Source of the DNA: Elizabethkingia occulta
GTDB lineage: Bacteria > Bacteroidota > Bacteroidia > Flavobacteriales > Weeksellaceae
DNA length: 64,000 bases
NCBI RefSeq assembly: GCF_002023715.1
Contig: NZ_MAHX01000016.1
Coordinates: forward strand, 124,001-188,000
Reading direction: 5' to 3'
This document shows positions 25,571-34,469 of this stretch, in pieces (positions within the stretch are counted from its first letter, which is position 1; the number at the start of each line of letters is the position of its first letter). The position numbers and the translations under genes are program-made. Below the pieces are notes generated by a model that saw only the letters and a program-made list of their open reading frames with translations, had not been told where the DNA came from and searched no databases.

Positions 25571-26710
25571 ATGCGTACAATTAAACTTATATATTTTTTC
25601 TTTACACTGCTTGTTGTAACAAGTTGTTCAAGAGATGATGACAGTCCTTCAGGCAACAATGCCGTTGCCACCCGCACCGTAATGGTTTATATGGCTGCTA
25701 ATAACAGTCTGGCATCGGATGCCTATACCAATCTCAATCAGATGGAAGAAGGCTTTACTGGTATAGATGGAAAATTAATCGTTTATGCCCGTATCTTCGG
25801 ACAGGAGCCTAAAATATATGAAATTGTCCATGATACAAGCCCTGACATTAAAAGCAAGGTACTGAAGAAATATGGAGATCATAATTCTTCTGATCCTGCG
25901 GTAATGAAAATGATATTTGAAGATATGAAAAGCCTGGCTCCCGCAAATTCATACGGAGCTATACTTTGGTCTCATGCTACAAACTGGGTGCCTGCAAATC
26001 TTGGCCAGCTGAAAACACGTTCTTTTGGTGATGATAATTCCAAAAGTATGGATGTGCAACAGCTGAAATCAGCTTTACCTGGAAATCTGGATTTTCTGAT
26101 TTTCGATGCATGCTCCATGGCTTCTGTTGAGGTGCTTTATGAGCTTCGTAATGTAGCGCCTTATATACTGGCCTCTCCAACAGAAGTGCTTAGTGTGGGA
26201 ATGCCTTATCACCAGATTGGACGTTTATTGTATACACCTGATGTTAAAACAGGACTTACAGAGACAGCTAAAGCCTATGTTGAATATTACTGCCAGAAAT
26301 CAGGGTTAGAGCAGTCTGCTACTTTTTCTGTGATTGATACAAAGCAATTGCCATTGCTGGCTCAGGAAACAAAAAAGCTTCTGCAGAATAACCCGGATGT
26401 GATTGCTAAAATTGGCAGAAACGGAGTACAGCGTCTGGATTTGGATCCGAATACTCCTGTTTCTGCATATGATTATGCAGATATGCTGGATAAATATTTC
26501 CCTCAGGAGCAATTGGTATCAGTAAAGAGTGCTTTGTCAAGAGCAGTAGTGTATAAAGCGAATACACCGAACTTTCTGGGAAAACCCATTACAGCATTTT
26601 CAGGGCTTTCGTGCTATATTCCTGTTGAAGGAGAAGCCTATTTAGCTCCTTTTTACAAAACTCTAAGCTGGTCTCAGGACTCGGCTTACGGAATGTTATT
26701 ACGTTGGTAA
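25571..26710 (+). CDS. Clostripain-like (C11) cysteine protease, lipoprotein
   Basis: A 379-residue lipoprotein (lipobox VTSC, Cys19, then SRDDD, again a surface-export-like pattern). The C11 catalytic pair is present: His135 in LWSHATNW and Cys181 in FDACSMAS. Clostripain-type enzymes usually cleave after basic residues; proteins bound to DNA such as histones are rich in these, so a role in stripping nucleoprotein is conceivable, though only inferred. Alternatively it may process the operon's own surface proteins. It is the last gene of the operon, followed by a terminator. Confidence 0.88.
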   Translation: MRTIKLIYFFFTLLVVTSCSRDDDSPSGNNAVATRTVMVYMAANNSLASDAYTNLNQMEEGFTGIDGKLIVYARIFGQEPKIYEIVHDTSPDIKSKVLKKYGDHNSSDPAVMKMIFEDMKSLAPANSYGAILWSHATNWVPANLGQLKTRSFGDDNSKSMDVQQLKSALPGNLDFLIFDACSMASVEVLYELRNVAPYILASPTEVLSVGMPYHQIGRLLYTPDVKTGLTETAKAYVEYYCQKSGLEQSATFSVIDTKQLPLLAQETKKLLQNNPDVIAKIGRNGVQRLDLDPNTPVSAYDYADMLDKYFPQEQLVSVKSALSRAVVYKANTPNFLGKPITAFSGLSCYIPVEGEAYLAPFYKTLSWSQDSAYGMLLRW

Positions 26711-26734
26711 TAAATAATCTTTTTTGATATACAG

Positions 26735-26766
26735 TAAAGGCTGCCTGAAAATTGGGCAGCCTTATT
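26735..26766. terminator. Terminator between the C11 protease and SusD genes
   Basis: A 9-bp stem (aaggctgcc / ggcagcctt) with a T-rich right flank lies between convergent genes. It probably ends the nuclease operon. Confidence 0.75.
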
Positions 26767-26768
26767 TA

Positions 26769-28271
26769 TTAGTATCCCGGGTTTTGTTTAATTATACCAT
26801 TGGTTTCATTTATTGCTTTTCTTGGAATAGGATATAATACAAATTCGGGTTTTGCAAATGTAGATCCATCATCCTGAGCTCTTTGTATATAAGCTCCCCA
26901 TCTGATCATATCCTCTCTCCTGTTGCCTCCCTCAAACCAGAACTCGAATAGGCGTTCATCCATCAGTTTATTTCTGAATTGGTCTTTTGAAAGTCCTGAG
27001 GGTAATGCGTTCAGACCGGCTCTTTTTCTTACCTGTGCGACCAGATCATAAGCTTCGGTTGTAGGACCTGCAGTTTCATTAATAGCCTCAGCAAGAGATA
27101 GCAAAACATCTGAATAACGCCATACAACAATATCAACTCCTGTATTTTCGCCTGGAGCATTAGGATCAATACCGTATTTCATAGGGATGGCTCCTTTGTA
27201 TCCATTGGCTCGGGCATCAAAAATTTGCCCTCCATAAGTTGGCCATTTTGCCATTAATCTTGTGAGTCTTTTATCATTCTGATCAAATTTATCATAAGTT
27301 TTCCATGGCATTTTGTAGCCTCCCCATTGTGTAAGTGCTTTTCCACTAGGATCTACATAATTGCCTGGTAAGGCATGAGCCAACCATATATTGGTAAAGG
27401 CAGCATCCATTCTACTGGAGATTGCAAATATTTTTTCTTGGTTATTTCCGTTATTTTCTACGGTAAAAATATTCGCGTAGTTTGGCTCCAGACTATGTCC
27501 CATGCCCTGCAAAATTCTACAGTTGGTAATAACCTCCGGCCATCTTTTCTCATGCATGTATAATTTTACCAGTCCCATAAGGCATATATCCTTTGTCATC
27601 CTTCCATAGTCGGCTTTATTTTGCTGCATAGCTGTGGGTAACCCTGCTATAGCCTCTGTATAGTCTTTTTCTATTTGAGCTATCATAGCTTCTTTTGTCA
27701 TCCTCGGGATAGGAGCAGCATTAGGATTCGATGCTTCTTTAGCATCCAGACGTAATCCAACAGGACCATAAAAATTATAAAGCTGCCAGGCATAATGTGC
27801 CCGTAGGGCTTTTATTTCTGCAATATACCGGCTTTTCTCTTCTGTGCTCAAAGAGGTCATACCATTCAGTTTATCTATCGTAATCGTTGCATTGGTAACG
27901 GCAGGCATTAATGAGGAATACAATAATCCTAGTTTACCATTTGGAAAAGCTTCAGAAAAATTTAGTTGGTAATAAGGTATCCACTCCGGATCTCCCCATG
28001 AGCAAATTAATTCATCTGTTGTGGCACTGGATTGAACGATTACAGAACCAGAACCGGATCCATAAATAGCATCGTATCCATTTTGGTTAAGAGATGAATA
28101 CACAGCTGTAACTGCCAGTTTAGCATCCGACGGGGTCTTGTAAAAAGAGGTTTCGGAAAACCTGTCGTATGGCATCTCTGTCAAATCTTTTTCGCAAGAT
28201 GTTGAAAATATTAATATGCTCAATCCTATAATGGCAGATGTTCTTTTGGAGTATTTATTATTTAGTTTCAT
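26769..28271 (-). CDS. RagB/SusD-family nutrient-binding lipoprotein
   Basis: A 500-residue surface lipoprotein (lipobox STSC, Cys26, then EKD). The SusD fold is supported by the N-terminal YDRFSETSFYKTPSDA and the C-terminal FWFEGGNRREDMIRWG (family signature), and the end YPIPRKAINETN. It binds the substrate on top of the SusC channel encoded just upstream. The neighbouring GH43 enzyme and the shared operator with the xylose genes suggest xylo-oligosaccharides, by inference. It starts 11 bases after the susC stop codon. Confidence 0.92.
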   Translation of the reverse strand: MKLNNKYSKRTSAIIGLSILIFSTSCEKDLTEMPYDRFSETSFYKTPSDAKLAVTAVYSSLNQNGYDAIYGSGSGSVIVQSSATTDELICSWGDPEWIPYYQLNFSEAFPNGKLGLLYSSLMPAVTNATITIDKLNGMTSLSTEEKSRYIAEIKALRAHYAWQLYNFYGPVGLRLDAKEASNPNAAPIPRMTKEAMIAQIEKDYTEAIAGLPTAMQQNKADYGRMTKDICLMGLVKLYMHEKRWPEVITNCRILQGMGHSLEPNYANIFTVENNGNNQEKIFAISSRMDAAFTNIWLAHALPGNYVDPSGKALTQWGGYKMPWKTYDKFDQNDKRLTRLMAKWPTYGGQIFDARANGYKGAIPMKYGIDPNAPGENTGVDIVVWRYSDVLLSLAEAINETAGPTTEAYDLVAQVRKRAGLNALPSGLSKDQFRNKLMDERLFEFWFEGGNRREDMIRWGAYIQRAQDDGSTFAKPEFVLYPIPRKAINETNGIIKQNPGY

Positions 28272-28282
28272 AGTTATTTAAT

Positions 28283-31234
28283 TTAAAAAGTAATATTTGC
28301 TCCCATAATAAAGGACTTGGTAATCGGGTAAGAATAAAAGTTTTTAAGTTCAGGGTCTATACCTTTGAATTTGGTTATTACAAAAGGGTTCTGTACAGTA
28401 GCAAAAATCCTTATACTTTTTACAATTTTTAGCTTTTCCAGAAGGTTTTCCGAAAACCTGTAACCCAAGGTAATATCTCTTACGCGAATAAAGCTCGCGT
28501 CTTCAATAAAATAGTCGGAAGAGCCACCAAATGGATAGGTTGTATTAATAGCGGTTGGTATTGTTGTATTTGGATTATCATGTGTCCATGTATTTTTTAT
28601 ACCATTCAATGCATTCCATCCAAAACCTACCAGGCTACCATAACCACCCATCGTTAGTTCCCGGTTTTGTTTTTTCTGTATAGCTCCATAAGCAAAAATG
28701 GATAAATCGAAGTTTTTGTACCGGAATTCATTATTAAACCCGAATGTATAACGAGGAGCGGTGGAAGTATTGTCCATAATAACGGTCATATCTGCATCTG
28801 TAATTTTTCCATCAGGTTTTCCTGTCAGGTAACCATTGGCATCGTAACCATTAATGTCTTTCACAATAATCTCTCCTGGTTTAATACCAGGCATCCATTC
28901 TGGAGCACTCCTTTTAGCAGGATCATAGATACCATCCGACAGATAACCATATACTTCATTGAAATTTCCGGTTGGGTTAATGTATCTGGCAAGCGTTTTA
29001 AGAGCTTCCGGAGAGCGTTCTACCCACATGTTTTTAAAAGTGGTGAAGTTGAATGTGGTATTCCAGTTAAAACCATTGGGGTTTACAATATTTTTAGTTT
29101 GGATACTGAATTCGAATCCTGTACTTTTTGTTGTTCCTGCATTTCCTGCATACGCAGAAACAGGAAAGTCTGTTGCCAATGGTATGGCGGTCAATAAATC
29201 TCGGAAATTTCTTTGATAATAATCAACAGTACCAGTAATTCTGTTGTTAAACAATCCGAAATCGATACCAATATTTTTCTCTGCCTGTGTTTCCCAGGTA
29301 AGATTTGGATTGGCTAACTGAGACATAGCAACACCTTGATATAGGGTATTATTAAATACAGCATTATAGCCAAAAGAATAATAGGTAAATGCACTGGAAC
29401 CGATATTAGAGTTTCCCACTTCTCCATATCCCAGTCTTAGTTTTAGAAAGTTAAGGGTTTTGGATCCTTTCAGAAAGTTTTCTTCTGAAACAATCCAGGC
29501 AGCAGAGAACCCGGGGAAAATTCCCCATTTTCTGTTTTCAGCGAAATGAGAGGCACCATCTCCACGTATAGAAGCCGTTAGGATGTATCTGCCATTTAGT
29601 TCATAAATAGCCCTACCAAAATAGGATTTCCATATTTTATCAGGATTACGATAAGATCCTACTCTGGGACGTGGAGCAGCTCCGGAACCAATATTGTTCG
29701 TGGTAAAAGCATCGGTTGGAAAATTATTATTCGCAGCAGAAAAACCATCCTTAGTATTGACCTGATAAGAATGTCCTGCAAGTAAGCTGATCTTATGTTT
29801 TTCTGCGAAAGTTTTAACATAGCTTAGAATATAATCTGCTGAAAGGGTTTGAGAATTGTTTTCAGCGATACTTGCGGACCCACCTGCTCTGGCTCCGTAT
29901 AAAAATGTTGTTGGCAGGTAGTTAAATCTTTTTGCAGTACTTTGGTCATAGCTAATGCTGGCTCTCGCTGTTAACCCGGGGATAATAATCCATTCGGCAT
30001 AGCCGGAAGTTAATAACCGGTTTGAAGTGGTATAATCCGTAATATCCAGAAAAGATAAAGGGTTAGGTGTATTTGCATATTTTGGATTTATAAGATAGTT
30101 ACCTTTGTCGTCTTTAAAAGGCAATGTTGGTGGGTGGTAAAAAGCAGCACCAATCATTCCTGAATTTTCATACAAGCCATCTCCAATATTCCCGTTATTG
30201 GCTTTGGAGCCATTTATGATAATATTTACACCCACTTTAAAAGAGTCTGATATTCCCTGATCTATAGATAGCTTTCCGGAAAAATTTTTAAAATCAGAAC
30301 CTTTAAATACTCCCTGCTGATTCATATAGTTACCGGACATATAATAACGGGTCCTGTTTACAGCTCCCGAAACCGAAATATTATGTTGCTCCGTAAGCCC
30401 CGGACGCATAATGGCATCAAAAGCGTTTTGGTAAGAAGGCTGATTATTAATCTGGTCCTGTGTATATATGGGCGCAAAAGGTTTTACTGAAGCAGGATCC
30501 TTACCTCCATATATTCCGATTTTGTTGTCCGACAGCCACTGTTCATATGAGATTCTGTTCGTTTGTGTCATATAATCATGTGTATTCATTAAGTCATAAT
30601 ATTTAATAGACTTTTGAAAAGCATTACTAAAATCATACTGAATAGTTGGTTTTCCGGATTTTCCTCTCTTTGTGGTAATTAGTACAACACCACCGGCAGC
30701 TCTCGCTCCGTAGATTGCTGTAGCACTGGCATCTTTCAAGATGTCAATAGTCTCAATGTCGTTCGGATTCAGGAAGTTTAATGAAGACCGGCTTATTCCT
30801 GAATTTCCATATCTGGTTCCGGAGCCAGGTTCTCCGGAGGCATCATTAATAATTACCCCATCTACAATATAAAGAGCTCCTTCTGATGCAAATGAGGCAT
30901 TACTTCTTATAACAAGATCTGTGGTTGTGCCAGGCTGGCCGGATGTGGACATTACAGTTACACCAGCGGCTCTTCCTGCCATAGCCTGAACAAAGTTGGT
31001 ATTGGTGGAGACATTCACATCTTCCATTTTGACAGAGGCAATAGATCCGGTTACATTTTTACGCTTTGTGCTTCCGTAGCCAATTAGGACAACTTCATCA
31101 ATTTTTTTCGTATTTGCCGTGGTGTCATTTTTTTTGGAGCTGCTTTTCTGCGCATGCAATGATGTCCCGCTCCAAAAAAACACAGCTATTGCTAATGTAG
31201 AGCAATATTTGAGCTTAATTTTTTTTGATTTCAT
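28283..31234 (-). CDS. SusC/RagA-family TonB-linked outer-membrane transporter
   Basis: A 983-residue outer-membrane transporter. After the signal peptide comes a short Ser/Lys/Thr stretch, then the TonB-box-like KIDEVVLIGYG and the SusC plug (VTGSIASV, DGVIINDASG, ILKDASATAIYGARAAGGVV). The barrel ends in IMGANITF. The usual N-terminal carboxypeptidase-regulatory domain of SusC proteins is missing, so the TonB box follows almost directly after the signal peptide. It pairs with the SusD gene downstream. A 14-bp palindrome 120 bases upstream is a likely operator. Confidence 0.93.
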   Translation of the reverse strand: MKSKKIKLKYCSTLAIAVFFWSGTSLHAQKSSSKKNDTTANTKKIDEVVLIGYGSTKRKNVTGSIASVKMEDVNVSTNTNFVQAMAGRAAGVTVMSTSGQPGTTTDLVIRSNASFASEGALYIVDGVIINDASGEPGSGTRYGNSGISRSSLNFLNPNDIETIDILKDASATAIYGARAAGGVVLITTKRGKSGKPTIQYDFSNAFQKSIKYYDLMNTHDYMTQTNRISYEQWLSDNKIGIYGGKDPASVKPFAPIYTQDQINNQPSYQNAFDAIMRPGLTEQHNISVSGAVNRTRYYMSGNYMNQQGVFKGSDFKNFSGKLSIDQGISDSFKVGVNIIINGSKANNGNIGDGLYENSGMIGAAFYHPPTLPFKDDKGNYLINPKYANTPNPLSFLDITDYTTSNRLLTSGYAEWIIIPGLTARASISYDQSTAKRFNYLPTTFLYGARAGGSASIAENNSQTLSADYILSYVKTFAEKHKISLLAGHSYQVNTKDGFSAANNNFPTDAFTTNNIGSGAAPRPRVGSYRNPDKIWKSYFGRAIYELNGRYILTASIRGDGASHFAENRKWGIFPGFSAAWIVSEENFLKGSKTLNFLKLRLGYGEVGNSNIGSSAFTYYSFGYNAVFNNTLYQGVAMSQLANPNLTWETQAEKNIGIDFGLFNNRITGTVDYYQRNFRDLLTAIPLATDFPVSAYAGNAGTTKSTGFEFSIQTKNIVNPNGFNWNTTFNFTTFKNMWVERSPEALKTLARYINPTGNFNEVYGYLSDGIYDPAKRSAPEWMPGIKPGEIIVKDINGYDANGYLTGKPDGKITDADMTVIMDNTSTAPRYTFGFNNEFRYKNFDLSIFAYGAIQKKQNRELTMGGYGSLVGFGWNALNGIKNTWTHDNPNTTIPTAINTTYPFGGSSDYFIEDASFIRVRDITLGYRFSENLLEKLKIVKSIRIFATVQNPFVITKFKGIDPELKNFYSYPITKSFIMGANITF

Positions 31235-31353
31235 TAGGTTTTGTTTTTTATTTTATGTTAAATAGTGTTAATTCAGTAAAATAAAATTATACAAAAATGA
31301 AATCAAAATATATTTTTAATCATAATGGGATAAAATTTATAATAAATCTAAAT

Positions 31354-31367
31354 AACAACCGGTTGTT
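31354..31367. promoter_or_regulatory. Operator-like palindrome upstream of the susCD pair
   Basis: AACAACCGGTTGTT is a perfect 14-bp palindrome with the CG centre typical of LacI-family operators. Its core CAACCGGTTG differs by one base from that of the site between xylB and the LacI-type regulator gene (CAACCGATTG at 45255-45264). Confidence 0.65.
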
Positions 31368-31548
31368 TTATTTGCTATTTGTAAAATAATGTATTAATTA
31401 TATAAATAATATTTATTTTTTATCTTTAAAAAGTTTCATTCAATTCAATATAATGCTCATTAATTAAGAATTTAGTGCCCTTTATTATGTGTTGTAAATA
31501 TTAAAATTTTTCATAAAGAATATTTGTTTTATGAATTGTAGTTGCAGA

Positions 31549-31583
31549 TAAAAAAGACCGGATGTCTCTTCCGGTCTTTTTTG
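31549..31583 (-). terminator. Intrinsic terminator downstream of the GH43 gene
   Basis: A perfect 12-bp stem (aaaaagaccgga / tccggtcttttt) with a 7-base loop and T-runs on either strand. It separates the GH43 unit from the susCD unit. Confidence 0.88.
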
Positions 31584-31645
31584 AAAATTTCTGTAATATC
31601 CGTGTCCTTATCTGAATTTTAGGAAAAGCTTATAATGAGAGGTTT

Positions 31646-33286
31646 TTATTTGACCTTTAGATAATCAAAATAGGCCCATGTATTTTCATACATAATATCC
31701 TGAGCAAATAGCCCAACCATAGCTCCTGTAAATCCTTGTGCATAATCATCCGAGAGTTTACCAAAGTCCATAGAAGTCCCTATTGTGTTCCATTGCGCTC
31801 CGTCTGCGGAATAATAAAACTGTAGCTTGTCAGTATTTATTGATACCCGCATGAAAATTCTTTTTACTCTTTCCGGTATTAATTTTACATCAATCTGTTT
31901 ATATTCTTTATCGACACCAGCTAGTATTAATTGAGGTTTACCGTTGTCGTCGGTAGTTAAGCCTAATGAGAAAAAATGTTTTGTATCATAATAACAGGTA
32001 AGACCCGCCATGTGACGAAAATTAGAAGGCTCAAATTCTAGTGCTGTTTCAATGGTTTGTTGGAATGATGTTATACGTATTGCTGCAAGGCTCTCGTCAT
32101 ATCTCGATCCTAATGCCCTTCTTCCTTTCAGTGCCAAATAGCCTTTACGCTTGCTTAAAGAAAGCCAGGACGAATTCCAGGGCTCTCGTAAAACCTGAAA
32201 TTGCATTTTGAGTTTGTCGGAATCAAACTGATCTGTAAATACAGTTTTCATTTCTGATGAATTATTATTCTTTACTCCTATGGGTGCCGGAACTGACATC
32301 TCAGGAATGCCGCTTTTGTTGTCCAGTTCGGGCCAGCCATCTTTATTCCATCTGACTTTTTGTATAAAAGATTCGCGCCCTAATGGACAGTATCCTTTTG
32401 TAGACAAGGGTCTTGAGCCTAAGTGAGTTGTATACCATTCACCATTAGGTGTCGTAAATAAAGTTCCGTGTCCGGACTTTTGAATTTCAGAATGTGGATG
32501 ATCCTTTGAAGTGTAAAATATTTTTGGAGCGCGCTCGTAAGGTCCATAGATGTTTTTAGACCTGGCTACGGCTTCATTGTGATCATATCCTGTTCCGCCT
32601 TCGGCTGTAAATAAGTAGTAATAACCATCTTTTTTTAACATTTTTGGACCTTCAGGTGTTTTCTGATCCCAGCCGGTATAGATTAATTCCGGTTTACCTT
32701 GTGGTTTTAGCGTTGCTAAGTCTAATGCATGTATACCTATACCCGGAGATTGCCGCTCACTTCCCGGGCGGTGGTCAAATATCCGGAAAATAGTATAAGC
32801 TTTGTCGTTGTCATCTATAAATAAGCTGGGATCGAAGCCGAGCGTGTTGATTAGTACCGGCTCTGACCACGGACCTCGGGGGTCTTTTGCCGTGACAATA
32901 TAATTGGGGTATCCTTTTAGTGACCACGTTACACCATTTTGTACATTGGTAAAGAATAAATAATAAGTGCCTTTATGGTAATTAATAGACGGGGCAAATA
33001 TTCCATCGGAATCATCGGTGCCACGCATATTCAGCTGGCTTTCTCTGGTTAGTACATGTCCGATTTGTTCCCAGTTGATTAAATCTCTGGAGTGGTAAAT
33101 TGGAACTCCCGGAAACCATTCAAATGTAGAGGTAAAGATGTAATAATCTTTATTTACACGTACGATACAAGGATCAGGATTGAATCCGGGTAGTACAGGG
33201 TTCTTAATAAAATTTGTCTGGGCTTTTAAAGAATAGCTTTCCAAGAGGAGAATAATAAGAAAGCTGTACAAGTTAATAATTCTCAT
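31646..33286 (-). CDS. Glycoside hydrolase family 43, beta-xylosidase-like, secreted
   Basis: A 546-residue exported enzyme (signal peptide to about SLKAQ). The five-bladed propeller catalytic domain spans residues 25-330, with general base Asp38 in GFNPDPCI, the pKa-modulating Asp152 in GFDPSL and general acid Glu212 in TPEGPKM. The C-terminal part (about residue 345 on) is a beta-sandwich of the type attached to GH43 xylosidases (TDQFDSDKL start). It should release xylose or arabinose from xylo-oligosaccharides. It is in the same direction as the SusCD pair but separated by a terminator, so it is its own unit, with an AT-rich inverted repeat just upstream. Confidence 0.9.
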   Translation of the reverse strand: MRIINLYSFLIILLLESYSLKAQTNFIKNPVLPGFNPDPCIVRVNKDYYIFTSTFEWFPGVPIYHSRDLINWEQIGHVLTRESQLNMRGTDDSDGIFAPSINYHKGTYYLFFTNVQNGVTWSLKGYPNYIVTAKDPRGPWSEPVLINTLGFDPSLFIDDNDKAYTIFRIFDHRPGSERQSPGIGIHALDLATLKPQGKPELIYTGWDQKTPEGPKMLKKDGYYYLFTAEGGTGYDHNEAVARSKNIYGPYERAPKIFYTSKDHPHSEIQKSGHGTLFTTPNGEWYTTHLGSRPLSTKGYCPLGRESFIQKVRWNKDGWPELDNKSGIPEMSVPAPIGVKNNNSSEMKTVFTDQFDSDKLKMQFQVLREPWNSSWLSLSKRKGYLALKGRRALGSRYDESLAAIRITSFQQTIETALEFEPSNFRHMAGLTCYYDTKHFFSLGLTTDDNGKPQLILAGVDKEYKQIDVKLIPERVKRIFMRVSINTDKLQFYYSADGAQWNTIGTSMDFGKLSDDYAQGFTGAMVGLFAQDIMYENTWAYFDYLKVK

Positions 33287-33556
33287 GTTTTAATATTTAT
33301 CAGGTTGTGTGTTTTTAGTGTCAAATATTTTATAAAAACATTATTTTATAAAATATTATTTACCAAATGTACAGTATTTTGGATTGATAAAATTTAAAAC
33401 TATGAAAGGATAAAAATCTAATTGTTTACTTGAAATTATAAAGTGCAAGAACTTTACTCCAAAAATTGTTATTAATGTGATAAAAAAATAAAAGGTCTTT
33501 ACTTTGAACTAGCTTATATATTGGCTGTATAATTATAAGAAAAGGGGCTATAAACG
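33287..33556. other. Upstream region of the GH43 gene
   Basis: No gene is seen. It contains the inverted repeat at 33324-33357 close to the GH43 start, and is otherwise AT-rich. Confidence 0.55.
33324..33357. repeat. AT-rich inverted repeat upstream of the GH43 gene
   Basis: AATATTTTATAA (33324-33335) and its exact reverse complement (33346-33357), 10 bases apart, lie 38-71 bases before the GH43 start codon, where an operator or promoter would be expected. Confidence 0.45.
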
Positions 33557-33595
33557 AAAAAAGCATTGTCAATCAAAGATTAACAATGCTTTTTG
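33557..33595 (-). terminator. Terminator of the three-tRNA unit
   Basis: The arms aaaaagcattgt and acaatgcttttt form a strong stem ending one base after the last tRNA, with T-runs on the minus strand. Confidence 0.85.
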
Positions 33596-33679
33596 TACCC
33601 CAGACGGGACTTGAACCCGTACGCCCAAATGGGCACAGGATTTTAAGTCCTGCGTGTCTACCAATTCCACCACCAGGGT
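33596..33679 (-). tRNA. tRNA-Leu (TAA)
   Basis: An 84-base class II tRNA on the minus strand. The anticodon stem CAGGA/TCCTG encloses the loop CTTAAAA (anticodon TAA). It has a variable arm, the T loop TTCAAGT and an acceptor ACCCTGG/CTGGGGT with two G-T pairs. CCA is not encoded. Confidence 0.95.
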
Positions 33680-33688
33680 GTGAAGTGG

Positions 33689-33761
33689 AGCGAAAAACGG
33701 GATTCGAACCCGCGACCCCAACCTTGGCAAGGTTGTGCTCTACCAGCTGAGCTATTTTCGC
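33689..33761 (-). tRNA. tRNA-Gly (GCC)
   Basis: A 73-base cloverleaf on the minus strand. The acceptor is GCGAAAA/TTTTCGC, the anticodon stem CAACC/GGTTG encloses the loop TTGCCAA (anticodon GCC), and the T loop is TTCGAAT. Confidence 0.96.
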
Positions 33762-33765
33762 ATAG

Positions 33766-33847
33766 TGCGGATGAAGGGACTCGAACCCCCACGCCTCACG
33801 GCACCAGATCCTAAGTCTGGCGTGGCTACCAATTACACCACATCCGC
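33766..33847 (-). tRNA. tRNA-Leu (TAG)
   Basis: An 82-base class II tRNA on the minus strand. The acceptor is GCGGATG/CATCCGC, the anticodon stem CCAGA/TCTGG encloses the loop CTTAGGA (anticodon TAG), and there is a variable arm. It is the first of the three tRNAs transcribed. Confidence 0.96.
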
Positions 33848-33883
33848 TTTATTTAAAGAACTTCTCTGTCGTTTTTGTGAGTG

Positions 33884-33915
33884 CAAATATAGAGACAATA
33901 TGTATTCCCTCCAAA
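33884..33915 (-). promoter_or_regulatory. Promoter of the tRNA-Leu/Gly/Leu unit
   Basis: On the minus strand TTTG (33912-33915), a 20-base spacer and TATATTTG (33884-33891) repeat the layout of the tRNA-Asn promoter at 7288-7319. Confidence 0.8.
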
Positions 33916-34023
33916 TCTTTTTCAAAAATTTTTCATTTTTTTTTAAAATCAACAAAATTTCACTTCCGTTCACCACTCTTCATTCCAATTTTATTACCTT
34001 TACAATTCGTAAAAAATATTGAA

Positions 34024-34407
34024 ATGGAATTAATAGGTACAGTAAAGAAATTATTTGATGTTCAGACTTTTAACAGCGGTTTTCAGAAAAGAGAATTGAT
34101 TCTTCTGACTCAGGAACAATACCCGCAGCCTATAAGTATAGAGTTTTTATCAGATAAAATTGATTTGCTCAATACTATTTCAGAAGGAGAGCAGGTAAAG
34201 ATCGGAATCAACATTCGTGGTAGAGAATGGCAGGCACCGGATGGTCAAATCCGTTACTTCAACTCTATTACAGGATGGAGAGTAGAAAAAGCAACAGGTG
34301 ATTTTAATGAGCCGGTTCAGGCTGCTCCTATGCAGGCTAATCAGTCAACTGCAAGTCAGGATACCAATGTATTTGGTAACGATGACGATGATGATTTACC
34401 ATTCTAA
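34024..34407 (+). CDS. DUF3127 protein with an SSB-like acidic tail
   Basis: A 127-residue protein; I take the ATG at 34024 (MELIGTVKKLFDVQTF) because the open frame upstream runs into tRNA promoter sequence. The N-terminal 95 residues match DUF3127 as I recall it, a small OB-fold-like domain common in Bacteroidota (GFQKRELILLTQEQYPQPI; INIRGREW). A Gln/Ala/Ser-rich linker leads to the tail DDDDDLPF. This is nearly the same as the C-terminal tip by which single-stranded DNA-binding proteins recruit repair partners. Binding to ssDNA or to SSB partners is inferred. Confidence 0.85.
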   Translation: MELIGTVKKLFDVQTFNSGFQKRELILLTQEQYPQPISIEFLSDKIDLLNTISEGEQVKIGINIRGREWQAPDGQIRYFNSITGWRVEKATGDFNEPVQAAPMQANQSTASQDTNVFGNDDDDDLPF

Positions 34408-34469
34408 TCAGAAATCTTTATACCATCATATAAATCCTACTGTTTATTGAGTAGGATTTTGTTTTTCCT

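Larger units (their letters stand above)
31235..31645. other. Regulatory intergenic region between the GH43 and susC genes
   Basis: This AT-rich stretch of about 410 bases holds the operator-like palindrome (31354-31367) and the GH43 terminator (31549-31583). No gene is seen in it. Confidence 0.6.

Noticed and set aside
33596-33847. tRNA cluster as an integration site of a mobile element
   Set aside because: No direct repeat of a tRNA 3' end, integrase or foreign-looking gene block is seen on either side.
33735-34022. A 95-codon open frame running through the tRNA-Gly/tRNA-Leu area
   Set aside because: It overlaps two tRNAs and their promoter and has no start context or family resemblance.
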